Below, in pieces: positions 50,448-59,037 of a stretch of DNA of 64,000 nucleotides. Numbering within the stretch: position 1 is the first letter of the stretch; every line of letters begins with the position of its first letter. The notes under the pieces are model-generated. The model ran no database searches and was not told where the DNA came from. It saw only the letters and a program-made list of their open reading frames with translations. Where the stretch lies: the NCBI RefSeq assembly GCF_947494555.1, contig NZ_CANLVF010000001.1, positions 1,674,001-1,738,000 on the forward strand, given 5' to 3'. Source of the stretch: an uncultured Roseibium sp. (GTDB lineage Bacteria > Pseudomonadota > Alphaproteobacteria > Rhizobiales > Stappiaceae). The position numbers were made by a program, and so were the translations under genes.

Positions 50448-50536
50448 GTCGGTTTTTGTTGATCGGGCCGGTGTTTGTGCAAGAAATAGGGATCTGAATT
50501 TTCTCATGCCCATAATTGCAAGAACGGGTGACGCAC

Positions 50537-51508
50537 ATGACCGATTCCTTTTTCCGTCCGGTCTCCGGGCTCGATCTGCCCCGTTTCGCCGGTGTGCCGA
50601 CCTTTATGCGTCTGCCGCATGTGGCATTCGGTGACGAGCGGATCTCGGATGTAGACATCGGTTTGATCGGTACGCCCTGGGATGGAGGCACCACCAACCG
50701 GCCGGGTCCGCGTCACGGACCGAGGCAACTCAGAGACATGTCGACCATGATCAGGGCCGAGAACGGCGCGACAGGTGTTCGCCCCTTCGATCTGGTCAAT
50801 TGCGCTGATCTTGGAGATGTCGGACCGAATCCGGCCAGCGTTGAAGACAGCCTCGACCGCATGACTGCTTTTTACGATCAGGTCGTTGCACAGAAGATCA
50901 TTCCATTGTCAGCGGGTGGGGATCATCTCTGTTCACTGCCGATCCTGCGGTCCCTTGCGCGGAACAACCCTGTCGGGATGATCCATTTCGACAGCCATAC
51001 CGATTTGTTCAAGAGCTATTTCGGTGGCATGCAATACACCCATGGAACGCCGTTCAGACGCGCGGTCGAGGAGGAACTGCTTGACCCCAAACGGGTCGTG
51101 CAAATTGGGATCCGCGGGACAGCCTATGACCGCGAGGACCGGGATTTTGCCAAAAGTGTCGGGATCAGAGTGATTCCGATCGAAGAATTTCACGCACGCG
51201 GGCCGGAAGATGTCATGAGCGAGGCGCGTGAGATCGCCGGGGCCGGTGAAACCTATGTGTCTTACGATATCGACTTTGTCGATCCGGCTTTTGCGCCCGG
51301 GACCGGTACTCCGGAGGTTGGCGGACCAAATTCGTTCCAGTCGCTGCAGGTGGCACGGTTGCTTGAGGGCGTCAACATTGTCGGAGCGGATCTCGTCGAA
51401 GTATCGCCTCCCTTTGACCAGAGTGGCGGAACCGCCTTTTTGGGCGTGTCGATCATGTTCGAAATTCTGTGCAACATGGCGCAGGCCAAAAAGGCACAGA
51501 GCGCTTGA
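50537..51508 (+). CDS. Ureohydrolase (agmatinase/guanidino-acid hydrolase family)
   Basis: The 323-residue protein belongs to the binuclear manganese ureohydrolases. Metal ligands are in SAGGDHLCSLPI, MIHFDSHTDLF and SYDIDFVDPAFAPGTGTPEVGG. The N-terminal FAGVPTFMRLPHV and GGTTNRPGPRHGPRQLR are typical of agmatinase, guanidinobutyrase and guanidinopropionase. Sequence alone does not tell which guanidino substrate is used. ATG 50537 is chosen; an earlier in-frame start (50516) is possible. Confidence 0.85.
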   Translation: MTDSFFRPVSGLDLPRFAGVPTFMRLPHVAFGDERISDVDIGLIGTPWDGGTTNRPGPRHGPRQLRDMSTMIRAENGATGVRPFDLVNCADLGDVGPNPASVEDSLDRMTAFYDQVVAQKIIPLSAGGDHLCSLPILRSLARNNPVGMIHFDSHTDLFKSYFGGMQYTHGTPFRRAVEEELLDPKRVVQIGIRGTAYDREDRDFAKSVGIRVIPIEEFHARGPEDVMSEAREIAGAGETYVSYDIDFVDPAFAPGTGTPEVGGPNSFQSLQVARLLEGVNIVGADLVEVSPPFDQSGGTAFLGVSIMFEILCNMAQAKKAQSA

Positions 51509-51534
51509 GCTTAAGCCGATTGAAGGATTTCACC

Positions 51535-51942
51535 GTGACTGGCGAAACAGATCTGAAGACGCTGATCTCCCACATGCGACCCATGCTGGATCCGGAGCCG
51601 TATGTGTTTTGCACCTTTACCGCCAGGGACTTTCAGGACCTGGCGGACTATGGGCCGGTTGGGTTGTTTGCGGAAACGGAAGGCACAACAGCTATTTTAC
51701 CTGTTGAACGGGCGCGTGAGCTTGGCCTGGGCGATGCCGAATGGTTTCGCAGAATTACGCTTACGGTTCATTCTTCATTGGAAGCAGTGGGCCTGACCGC
51801 CGCAATTTCATCGGCTTTGGCCGAAAGGGGAATTTCGGCCAATGTGGTCGCAGCCTATTTCCACGATCATATTTTCGTACCGGAAGAAAAGGCCGATGAG
51901 GCGCTAAAGACCTTGAGAGAGCTTGCTGACAGCACGCTATAA
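51535..51942 (+). CDS. ACT-like domain protein
   Basis: The 135-residue protein has two ACT-like halves: DPEPYVFCTFTARDFQDLADYG with a middle helix, then RRITLTVHSSLEAVGLTAAISSALAERGISANVVAAYFHDHIFVP. This matches the small ACT_3/ACT_7 type proteins (formerly DUF2241). They are expected to bind amino acids, and their role is unknown. GTG 51535 follows AAGGA. It is 26 bases after the ureohydrolase gene. Confidence 0.75.
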   Translation: MTGETDLKTLISHMRPMLDPEPYVFCTFTARDFQDLADYGPVGLFAETEGTTAILPVERARELGLGDAEWFRRITLTVHSSLEAVGLTAAISSALAERGISANVVAAYFHDHIFVPEEKADEALKTLRELADSTL

Positions 51943-52034
51943 GTTGCCGCCGGTGCAAGTTTAAGCGGCCTTTTTCCTTGCAATTTAGGGTCTGACTTCC
52001 CATTCCTAAACATGAGCAGTCAGGGGTTATTAGC

Positions 52035-52892
52035 ATGCAACGGGTGAAGCGACGTCTGTCGGCGATCATGTGCGCGGACGTTGCGCAGTATTCCAAACTG
52101 ATGGAACGTGACGAGGACGGGACTCTGGACCGGCTCAAAGCGTACAGGGACGTTATGTCGTCACTGACCGACAGACATAACGGGCGAATCGTCAACACCT
52201 GGGGCGACGCGGTGATCATTGAGTTCGTGTCGGTGATCGAGGCGGTTCAATGTGCCGTGGATATCCAGAACGAACTTTCCGTGCGCAACGCGGATCTGCC
52301 CGAACTCAACCGGATGGATTTTCGGATTGGCATCAACCTGGGCGACATCATGGTTGAGGGCGATGACATCTATGGAGACGGCGTCAATGTCGCAGCGCGT
52401 CTTCAGGAGCTTGCGCCGAAAGGGGGCATCATGCTGTCTCAGTCGGTCTATGATCAGGTCAAGGCGAAAGTCGCGCTTGGCTTCGATCCGCTTGGTCCGC
52501 AGCAGGTCAAGAATGTCAGCGAGCCCGTTGAAACCTATTCCGTCCGTCTTGGTGGCCGCAACGCACCGGAGGAAGCAGTTGACGGCGCCGAGCGAGAGGA
52601 CGCCGCTGAGTCTCGTGAACAGTCTTCCGCCCCGCCCAACTGGGAAAAAGACACGCAAGCCGTTGCAAACGGTTTTGAACAGGCGCGCCAATGGCTGCGC
52701 GTGCAGCCGCGCAGGGTGCGAACGTGCGTCTTTTTTGTCGGCTTTTTCTTCGTGTTGAACCTTCTGACATCCGGTTTGTCGACGCTTTGGTTCGTGTGGC
52801 CGTCGCTGCCATTCGTCGTGATGCTGGTTTGGCATTTCCTCGTTGGGCGCAAGAACGAATCCGTCGGCGGCAACTCTGGCGGTGGAAAATAA
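52035..52892 (+). CDS. Class III nucleotide cyclase with C-terminal 2TM domain
   Basis: The 285-residue protein has an N-terminal class III cyclase domain. Metal Asp15 is in MCADVAQYS and Asp58 in NTWGDAVIIEF, and GDGVNVAARL supplies the transition-state Asn and Arg. After a linker of about 50 charged residues come two membrane helices (about 232-250 and 255-272) that look like the small 2TM domain. The product is probably cAMP, since adenylate forms are commonest, but specificity residues were not checked. A second cyclase is at 55522-56766. Confidence 0.82.
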   Translation: MQRVKRRLSAIMCADVAQYSKLMERDEDGTLDRLKAYRDVMSSLTDRHNGRIVNTWGDAVIIEFVSVIEAVQCAVDIQNELSVRNADLPELNRMDFRIGINLGDIMVEGDDIYGDGVNVAARLQELAPKGGIMLSQSVYDQVKAKVALGFDPLGPQQVKNVSEPVETYSVRLGGRNAPEEAVDGAEREDAAESREQSSAPPNWEKDTQAVANGFEQARQWLRVQPRRVRTCVFFVGFFFVLNLLTSGLSTLWFVWPSLPFVVMLVWHFLVGRKNESVGGNSGGGK

Positions 52893-53075
52893 TCACCTGC
52901 AAAAAAGCGTTGTTCCCATTCTGATAACACTTTTCGCGCTATTCAGGCTTCATGATTTGCGAGTGACCAATAGTTCGCTTACACATGGACAAAAGCGGTG
53001 CAGGGTACGAACTGCCTGCCGATTGAATAATGCCGGCCTGTCCGGCCCAACAGCCAAGGGAGCTTAATCCTGCGC

Positions 53076-53690
53076 ATGAAAAATTACTCGACAACAGTGC
53101 CTGCACGCCTTGATGACGAGGACGACGACAAGCCAAAGAGCCAACCTTCGATCCAGGTCGACAAACACCTGTTCGAGGCGCGCACGGTTTTGATTACCGG
53201 TCCCGTTACGCAAGACATGGCACGTGATGTATGCGCCCGCCTTCTGGCACTGGCCCAAGTTTCCAACGATCCGATTACAGTGATCGTGTCTTCGCCCGGA
53301 GGACACGTTGAATCGGGCGACATGATCCATGACACGATCAAGTTCATCGCTCCGGAAGTCCGCATTCTTGGGATGGGATGGGTCGCAAGTGCCGGTGCGC
53401 TGATCTACGTTTCGGTTCCGAAGGAAAACCGGTTCTGCACGCCCAATACCCGGTTTCTGCTGCACCAGCCGTCCGGCGGTGCCGGCGGTATGGCAACCGA
53501 CATCGAGATCCAGGCCAAGGAAATCATCAAGATGCGCGACCGGCTGAACAAGATCTTCGCCGACGCTACAGGCCAGCCGATCGATCGTATCGAGAAGGAT
53601 ACCGACCGTGACTACTGGATGAGTCCTGAAGAGGGAATTGAGTACGGGCTTGTCGGGAAAGTCGTTACAAGCGTTGAAGAGCTGGGCTGA
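53076..53690 (+). CDS. ClpP-family serine protease
   Basis: The 204-residue protein is a ClpP homologue with Ser105 ([11 protein letters not shown]), His130 ([10 protein letters not shown]) and Asp179 (DTDRDYWMS). The spacing of 25 and 49 residues equals that of E. coli ClpP. It starts with an acidic stretch ([10 protein letters not shown]) in place of a propeptide. Such extra ClpP forms are frequent in alphaproteobacteria beside the main clpP, which is usually next to clpX and not seen here. A strong terminator follows. Confidence 0.85.
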   Translation: MKNYSTTVPARLDDEDDDKPKSQPSIQVDKHLFEARTVLITGPVTQDMARDVCARLLALAQVSNDPITVIVSSPGGHVESGDMIHDTIKFIAPEVRILGMGWVASAGALIYVSVPKENRFCTPNTRFLLHQPSGGAGGMATDIEIQAKEIIKMRDRLNKIFADATGQPIDRIEKDTDRDYWMSPEEGIEYGLVGKVVTSVEELG

Positions 53691-53711
53691 GAAAGCCTTC
53701 TTCTGAAAAAC

Positions 53712-53745
53712 AAAACGCCGGTGTTGATGCGCCGGCGTTTTTGTT
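53712..53745 (+). terminator. Strong intrinsic terminator after the ClpP gene
   Basis: AAAACGCCGG pairs fully with CCGGCGTTTT across a ten-base loop, and the run continues with T residues. It also could work in the minus direction for the globin-like gene. Confidence 0.88.
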
Positions 53746-53762
53746 TGGAAAGTAGACAGGTA

Positions 53763-54167
53763 TTACGCGCTGATGAGCTCCGGTTCGACGGAGTAGACCA
53801 TGATTGGGTCGATCGGCTTGGGATCGAGGACTTGCGGGCGAAGAGTTTCCATCAGGTGCCGAAGTTCGGCCTCGTCGGTTTTGTTTCTTCTGCCGGTGAA
53901 GAAGACCATCACAAGGTGATCGACGAATCTTTCGTAGACGTCGTGGCAAGTGCAGATCGGCGCAAGCAGATTGCAGATTGACTTTCCGTCGTAAAATGGT
54001 GCGCCGCCAGACAGAAAGATCAGGAACTCCGTCAGATCGTCCGAGCGTTCGAATTCCATGCGAAACTGCGTCGCATCGAAACAGGGATCCTGTTCCAGTC
54101 TTGCTTGCAACCGTGGCATTGCGCGTACAACCGCATCACGTCCACCAAGCTTCAAATAGAGTGTCAT
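53763..54167 (-). CDS. Truncated-hemoglobin-like protein lacking the proximal His
   Basis: The 134-residue protein aligns without gaps with group 1 truncated hemoglobins: MTLYLKLGGRDAVVRAMPRL, then LIFLSGGAPFYDGKS and ERFVDHL. In true globins the helix F region reads close to AHAGLGI after the YTGRD motif. Here the same position is Leu68 (NLLAPI), so the heme-binding proximal His is gone. CICTC-like Cys (C65, C72, C74) cluster nearby. The fold is probably kept but ordinary heme binding is doubtful. ATG 54167 is chosen; the frame extends upstream without domain. Confidence 0.72.
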   Translation of the reverse strand: MTLYLKLGGRDAVVRAMPRLQARLEQDPCFDATQFRMEFERSDDLTEFLIFLSGGAPFYDGKSICNLLAPICTCHDVYERFVDHLVMVFFTGRRNKTDEAELRHLMETLRPQVLDPKPIDPIMVYSVEPELISA

Positions 54168-54615
54168 TTGGTTACCCTCGACTGTGCCTTTGTTAATGCA
54201 CACACACCATGCCGCAGTTCCACTCACGACCCTGTGACCTCGATCACGGTTATTGCCTTTGTGAAAAAAGACAGCCTTTCATCACAAACATGAAGAGGCA
54301 CTCACGTGTGTATCAAACAGCCGATTCCGCCGCGAACGTGCGCAGCTTCGCTGCAAATTGTGACATATGATTTACAGTTTTGTTTCGGTAATGTGGATGT
54401 TATGTCTTTGGGTTAATTTGATTTTTTCTGAAATTTTCTACGTAATCGGGAAGATTAGCACACAAGAATTATTTGACTGTTTGCGATTCGAATGGAGACT
54501 TTGAGTGTTAATATGTCGATAGTTCGTTTGAACTTGAATTTCTCCATGGCCTTAAAAAAGACGCCTTGAAGAATTCTCATTTTCTCGTTTCATGAACCGT
54601 TGTTGGAACTGAGTC
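54168..54615. other. AT-rich intergenic region
   Basis: The 448 bases separate the globin-like gene from the divergent YdcF gene. The stretch 54360-54600 is clearly AT-rich and must hold promoters. No supported gene or RNA structure is visible. Confidence 0.45.
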
Positions 54616-55437
54616 GTGCTTTTTTATCTTTCAAAAGTTGCCTATTTTTTTCTCAAGCCCTCAAATTTACTCATTGCTGTCGCGCTGGTTGGATTGATCC
54701 TTTTGACGTTTTCAAAAAGACGGCGTACCGGTACGCGCTTGGCATGGTTGGCAATTCTGGGTCTGGCGATTTGCGGTTTGTCGCCGGTTGCCAACTGGCT
54801 CATCCTTCCATTGGAAGAACGATTTCCCCGTCCGGAGCAAATTGTCGCGCACGATGGAATCATTGTTTTGGGCGGTGCAGTCGATACAGTGGTTACCGGT
54901 GGACGAGGGGACACCGCGCTTACAACCTCTGGTGAGCGAATCACTATTTCAGCACGACTCGCCGAGCTCGTTCCGAATGCAATGGTGATCCATTCCGGTG
55001 GGAAAGGGTTCATCATTTCCTCACAAGCTACCGAGGCGGAAGGCGCAGCGCGTTTGTTTGAAGACTTCGGAATTGCGCCGGAGCGGATTGTTCTTGAGGA
55101 CAAATCCAGAAACACCTGGGAGAATGCCGTTTTTACAAAGGAACTGGTGGATCCCAAGCCCGGCCAGACATGGCTTTTGGTGACATCGGCCTATCATATG
55201 CCACGGGCCATGGGTGTCTTTGAAAAGGCGGGCTGGGAGGGCGTCACTGCCTATCCGGTTGACTACAGGACGCGGGGAACAGAGGACCGGTCACTCGGGT
55301 TTACAGGCGTTTCAAAGGGCTTGAGGCGGTTTGACCTGGCTTTCCGGGAGTGGGTGGGGCTGGTTGCCTACAGACTGACAGGCCGAAGCACGGCCTGGTT
55401 GCCAGGCCCGGAAACCATGAACCGGGCGGCGCGTTAA
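54616..55437 (+). CDS. YdcF/DUF218 membrane protein (ElyC-like)
   Basis: The 273-residue protein starts with two hydrophobic helices (FFLKPSNLLIAVALVGLILL and LAWLAILGLAICGLS). A DUF218 domain follows with HDGIIVLGGAVDT, VIHSGGKGFIISSQATEAEGAARLFEDFGI, then LEDKSRNTWENAVFTKELV and LVTSAYHMPRAMGVFEKAGW. ElyC in E. coli supports peptidoglycan precursor lipid supply; the role here is by analogy. GTG 54616 is the start. Confidence 0.83.
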   Translation: MLFYLSKVAYFFLKPSNLLIAVALVGLILLTFSKRRRTGTRLAWLAILGLAICGLSPVANWLILPLEERFPRPEQIVAHDGIIVLGGAVDTVVTGGRGDTALTTSGERITISARLAELVPNAMVIHSGGKGFIISSQATEAEGAARLFEDFGIAPERIVLEDKSRNTWENAVFTKELVDPKPGQTWLLVTSAYHMPRAMGVFEKAGWEGVTAYPVDYRTRGTEDRSLGFTGVSKGLRRFDLAFREWVGLVAYRLTGRSTAWLPGPETMNRAAR

Positions 55438-55521
55438 GGCTGGTTGAAAATCACCTCTTTTACAGGCCGTTGCGACGCACCATATCAGGTCGTATCAAGG
55501 GTATGAAAAGGACGTGGGCAG

Positions 55522-56766
55522 ATGGTCCTCGAAGCGCCGCTCGTTTCGGCAGACATTGTTCAATGGTTATATAGTGATGCCTCGTATCTCAACGATACGC
55601 TGGAAGTTGTGAGTGAAATGGCTCTGCGCCTGCGTGAAGGAGGCGTACCGGTCGACAGGGCAACGACGGGTATCTGGATCGTGCATCCGAACGTGCGCGC
55701 GGAAGCGTCGGTATGGGCAAGCGACGGTACGCGCGAAGTCAGGCTTTATACGGCTGACAACAGTTCAGACGAGGACTACCAGATCAGTCCTATCAAACGC
55801 GTGCATGAGACCAAGGCCTCGGTGCGCGTGAAGCTTGCGCATTCCGATGAGGCGGAAGAGTACCCGGTTACAGTCGATCTTCGCGAGGAAGGCTATAAGG
55901 ATTATATCGCGCTTCCGATGCCGTTTTCCGACGGATCCGTGAAAGTCGTGACCTTCGCCACAAACGCTCCGTCCGGCTTTAGCAGTGCGCATATTGGGGT
56001 ATTTGAATCGCTCATCCGACCGCTTGCTCTCGTTTGTGAGCTGAAGACGCTTCGCAGAACAGCAGAGACGGTGCTCGATACCTATGTCGGCCCGCGCGCC
56101 GGCTCGAAGGTATTGGACGGTACCACGCGCCGCGGGCAGGGAGAGTGGATCAAGGCGGTTGTAAGCTTTGCTGACATTCGCGGCTTCACGCGCCTTTCGA
56201 ACACGCTCCCGGCAGACATGATTGTTCAGTTTTTGAACAAGTATTTCGGCGCAATGACAGCGGCTGTCGAGGCGCATGGCGGTGAAGTGCTCAAGTTCAT
56301 TGGCGATGAAGTGATGGCGATCTTTCCTTATGAAACCGAAGATCAGGCACGGGACGCGGCAAAAAGAGCGCTTCTGGCAGCGCGTGATACGCTCAAGCGC
56401 ATTGAAGGTATCAACAGCTCCAACACTTGCGCGCAAACCCCGGATCTCAGCGTGGGTATCGCGTTGCATGCGGGAGATGTCTTCTACGGCAACGTGGGTA
56501 GCGAAACCCGGCTCGATTTTACAGTGGTCGGCCCGGTCGTAAATCTGGCCGCAAGGATTGCAGAATTGGCGAAGGACCTGCACCGCGAGGTTCTCGTCTC
56601 CGACGCGCTGTCAGACATTATGGGCTGCCGGTCCGGTCTCTATGGAAAATATCAGGTCAAAGGTTTCGACGACCCGGTGGCGGTTTATTCGCCGGATTTG
56701 TCAGGGGATGCCAAATTCGGATACTGCCCCGAAAGCAATGCTGCCCTGGAACGGGAAGCGAACTGA
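55522..56766 (+). CDS. Class III adenylate/guanylate cyclase with N-terminal GAF-like region
   Basis: The 414-residue protein has a N-terminal half (about 20-180) that looks like a GAF-type sensor: IWIVHPNVRAEASVW, then YIALPMPFSDGSVKVVTFAT. The C-terminal class III cyclase domain has FADIRGFTRLSN (Asp218), FIGDEVMAIFPY (Asp262) and VGPVVNLAARIAEL. The C-terminus ends in an 82-base antisense overlap with the DUF599 gene. Whether it makes cAMP or cGMP cannot be told. ATG 55522 follows AAAGGACG. Confidence 0.85.
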   Translation: MVLEAPLVSADIVQWLYSDASYLNDTLEVVSEMALRLREGGVPVDRATTGIWIVHPNVRAEASVWASDGTREVRLYTADNSSDEDYQISPIKRVHETKASVRVKLAHSDEAEEYPVTVDLREEGYKDYIALPMPFSDGSVKVVTFATNAPSGFSSAHIGVFESLIRPLALVCELKTLRRTAETVLDTYVGPRAGSKVLDGTTRRGQGEWIKAVVSFADIRGFTRLSNTLPADMIVQFLNKYFGAMTAAVEAHGGEVLKFIGDEVMAIFPYETEDQARDAAKRALLAARDTLKRIEGINSSNTCAQTPDLSVGIALHAGDVFYGNVGSETRLDFTVVGPVVNLAARIAELAKDLHREVLVSDALSDIMGCRSGLYGKYQVKGFDDPVAVYSPDLSGDAKFGYCPESNAALEREAN

Positions 56767-57407
56767 CGGCGCAGCAGGACCAGAAGCACCGCCAGCGTGG
56801 TCGACGCGAATACGAATGGACCCGCGAACCAGCCAAGAAAACCGATGGCGAAAAAGAGCGCCCTCTGACCTCTGTTGAAATGCCGGCCGGCGAGCACGTT
56901 GAGTGCGCTGGCCTGCAGGGCCATTTCGCGGATCTTGTCGTCGCCCGCAGCACCTTGCTCGGGCACAGCACCCATCACAATGCTTGCGTAGTTGAACAGA
57001 CGGTACGCCCAGCCGAACTTGAAGAAGCTGTAGGCGAAGATCAGCATCAGGCCCAGAACCTTTATTTCCCATAAGGTCCGGCTGCTTTCGACCGGAATCG
57101 AGAGGTCGCCCGCTATTTGGACAATCCTGTCGGTCGCCTCCAGAAGCGCGAAACCGCCACCGATCGCAAGAAGTGCCGTTGACGCAAAGAAAGCGGTTCC
57201 CTGCTGAAGTCCGGCCATGATTGCGGTGTCCATGATACGGACTTCACGCTGGCACATCGAAATCATCCATTCGCGGCGATAGGTGTCCATCACGCTGGAA
57301 AGCGTTTTGTTCCGCAGTGGGCTGACATCGACGATCAAGTTGAAGCCGAACCAGGCGATAAGAAACCAAACGGCTGCGGCGACATCCAGGTGTGAAAGGG
57401 CATGCAT
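56685..57407 (-). CDS. DUF599 membrane protein
   Basis: The 240-residue protein has four to five membrane helices. It starts HLDVAAAVWFLIAWFGFNLIVD, with family motif NKTLSSVMDTYRREWMISMCQREVRIMDTAIMAGLQQGTAFFASTALLAIGG, and GRHFNRGQRALFFAIGFLGWFAGP near the end, all typical of DUF599. Its function is unknown. The C-terminus overlaps the convergent cyclase gene by 82 bases. ATG 57407 is chosen; the long upstream extension (to 57701) has no membrane helix. Confidence 0.85.
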   Translation of the reverse strand: MHALSHLDVAAAVWFLIAWFGFNLIVDVSPLRNKTLSSVMDTYRREWMISMCQREVRIMDTAIMAGLQQGTAFFASTALLAIGGGFALLEATDRIVQIAGDLSIPVESSRTLWEIKVLGLMLIFAYSFFKFGWAYRLFNYASIVMGAVPEQGAAGDDKIREMALQASALNVLAGRHFNRGQRALFFAIGFLGWFAGPFVFASTTLAVLLVLLRRQFASRSRAALLSGQYPNLASPDKSGE

Positions 57408-57609
57408 CGTAAACTCTCTGCGGTGTTCCGTTCCTGCTACAAAGCATAAGTAGCTGAAAAAATGAAAAGATTTTTGCTCTGCGAAAATGTCGTGGCAGCT
57501 GCTCCATTTTTGCGCTTGCGAATTGGTAAGGGTTCGTTTACTTCGACGCCTCAAAGGCGCCATATTTGAAAATGCAGGGGACCGGCGCCAGAAAAAGTGT
57601 AGGGCATTA

Positions 57610-57744
57610 ATGGACGAAAACGTGCAGAAATCTTGTTGGAGCGTCACTCTTTGGACTGTCGCTGCGGTGGGTGTCGCATTGACGATGATCCTTCTATTCA
57701 ACGACGTCGAAAACGCTCAACAGGCTGTCGCCGTCGCCAAGTAA
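57610..57744 (+). CDS. Single-helix membrane miniprotein (44 aa)
   Basis: The short reading frame has AGGG seven bases before ATG 57610. It encodes MDENVQKSCWSV, one hydrophobic helix (TLWTVAAVGVALTMILLF), and an acidic to neutral C-terminus. A strong terminator follows its stop by 22 bases, which supports a real small gene. Function unknown. Confidence 0.55.
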   Translation: MDENVQKSCWSVTLWTVAAVGVALTMILLFNDVENAQQAVAVAK

Positions 57745-57766
57745 GGGCAACGGGACACTTTCAGAA

Positions 57767-57795
57767 AAAAGGCGCAGCCCCTGGCAGCGCCTTTT
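57767..57795 (+). terminator. Intrinsic terminator after the 44-aa gene
   Basis: AAAAGGCGC pairs with GCGCCTTTT across an 11-base loop. It is symmetric enough to work in both directions, and the next gene converges from the minus strand. Confidence 0.82.
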
Positions 57796-57839
57796 GCGTT
57801 TCAGGGCCTGCTCATGGGCCGTTGTCTTTGGGAATATTG

Positions 57840-58355
57840 TTATTCCGGGCGGTTGCGGGGTCCGAAAACCTTCCGGAATTCCATCTGACGGACAACAGTT
57901 TTTCCTTCAGGATAACTGATCAGGAAGCCCGCATAGGCTGCCGAGTCTTGTGGCAGAAAGACAAGCCGTGCCAAACCGAGCCCAGGCCAGGCCAGATCTG
58001 CCCCCCATACCGGTATGGACTCAGGTGCCGGTGTTCCGTTCAAAGCCTGAAAATCGGTTCCGTGCAGGACGTTTGTCTCGTCGGCATTCCAGCTCAGTCC
58101 CGCAAGCCCAGCCTCAACCGGATACAACAGGACTTCCGTATCGTTGATGCTCAGGGACACAGTCCCATCGAAGCGGTGATCGACGTTTACCTGGCCCATA
58201 TCCGTGTCGGTCGGAAGTTGTGTCCGGTGTCCGTCTTTCTCTATGAAACCTGTCGTGTTGACTATACGAAATTCTCCGCCCGGCAAGCGCTGGTCAGCCG
58301 CTGCCGGCCAGGCAACGGTTATGAATATTAAGAGTGCGGCGACAAGGTTCTTCAT
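57840..58355 (-). CDS. Secreted protein of unknown function
   Basis: The 171-residue protein has a signal peptide (MKNLVAALLIFITVAWPAAA) and a beta-rich mature part. LPGGEFRIVNTTGFI and VDHRFDGTVSLSINDTEVLL are followed by WGADLAWPGLGLARLVFLP and FLISYPEGKTVVRQMEFRKVFGP. No family is recognised. It ends close to a terminator shared with the 44-aa gene and is preceded by the IS-remnant zone. Confidence 0.65.
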   Translation of the reverse strand: MKNLVAALLIFITVAWPAAADQRLPGGEFRIVNTTGFIEKDGHRTQLPTDTDMGQVNVDHRFDGTVSLSINDTEVLLYPVEAGLAGLSWNADETNVLHGTDFQALNGTPAPESIPVWGADLAWPGLGLARLVFLPQDSAAYAGFLISYPEGKTVVRQMEFRKVFGPRNRPE

Positions 58356-58409
58356 AATCGGTGCCCGGTTGTCATTCGAAGCAGTCTAGGTCGGGACCTT
58401 TTAAAAAAC

Positions 58410-58433
58410 TTGTCAATGAGCGTTCAAAACTGA
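58410..58433 (+). repeat. 24-bp direct repeat, copy 1 (IS21-type end)
   Basis: The sequence starting TTGTCAATGAGCGTTC and ending AAAACTGA is identical to the copy at 60268-60291 in the same orientation. Here it is followed by CCCGG and later GTGTAAAAATTTGACCC, which are the multiple terminal motifs of an IS21-family end. Confidence 0.85.
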
Positions 58434-58627
58434 CCCGGTTTCAGTGTAAAAATTTGACCCACCCATTTCGGCGCAAAACCCTCAGGCGGGCCGCCCTCAA
58501 ATAGCGAGCCCGTCTGGGGGCTTTGTGCGCGCGACGTTTATGTTTTTCTGCGTCGTTTGCTTTGTGCGAACCGGTATGACGTGTTGCCCGTTTCGATGAT
58601 GGCACAATGATGGGTTACAGCGCATCC
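58411..58627 (-). mobile_element. IS21-family right-end remnant
   Basis: From the TGTCAATGAGCG tip the sequence carries repeated terminal motifs (TTCAAAACTGACCC, TGTAAAAATTTGACCC) and then the tail of istB on the minus strand (58538-58627). Everything further left of istB (istA and most of istB) is missing. The element is dead, and its loss or recombination has cut into the neighbouring TRAP genes. Confidence 0.7.
58538..58627 (-). pseudogene. istB C-terminal fragment
   Basis: About 29 residues ending in TAA read GCAVTHHCAIIETGNTSY and then RFAQSKRRRKT. The pattern THHC-x-IIETGN-x-SYRF is like the C-terminus of IstB, the helper ATPase of IS21-family transposition. No start or ATPase motif remains. 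Confidence 0.6.
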
Positions 58628-58742
58628 AAATCGAGACTATCCGTTTGCCGGCAGACTTGGAAAGCTACTCACTTGGTGGGACGAACTTGGCGACGAACAA
58701 GCCGATCGACACACTAGCTAACCTTGCAGGAAACCTTGGTGC

Positions 58743-58988
58743 CTAAACGATGTCGATCCGCACATGGCTATCCTCATCGATGCAGCCGACGATCGCGAAC
58801 AGGGTCGCGGCGCCGACGAAGTGCCATTGCAGCTCGTCGAGGGCCGCTTGGGAAGCATTAAAGCCGTAACGCGCTGTCACCTGCACCAGAACCACAATAA
58901 CGGTCAGCCCGATCAAGAGCGCGGCAATCCACAGGCAGGCTTTGGCCAGGCCCTTTGTGGCCCGGCTCATGTTGTGCAAGAGGCTCAT
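58743..58988 (-). pseudogene. Truncated TRAP small permease DctQ
   Basis: The 81-residue reading frame has MSLLHNMSRATKGLAKACLWIAALLIGLTVIVVLVQVTARYGFN and then ELQWHFVGAATLFAIVGCIDEDSHVRIDIV, which is the first half of DctQ. DctQ normally has four helices and about 160 residues. This one stops right after the conserved HVRIDIV, where the IS-derived DNA starts. The large permease DctM is missing too. It cannot form a transporter. Confidence 0.8.
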
Positions 58989-59037
58989 CTCAGCCCCCCA
59001 GGGCGCAGAGGCCCAAGGATCGCGCTGGGACCGCCGA

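Noticed and set aside
57408..57701. N-terminal extension of the DUF599 gene
   Set aside because: The added residues are not hydrophobic and include a low-quality stretch, while MHALSHLDVAA at 57407 is the normal start of the membrane protein.
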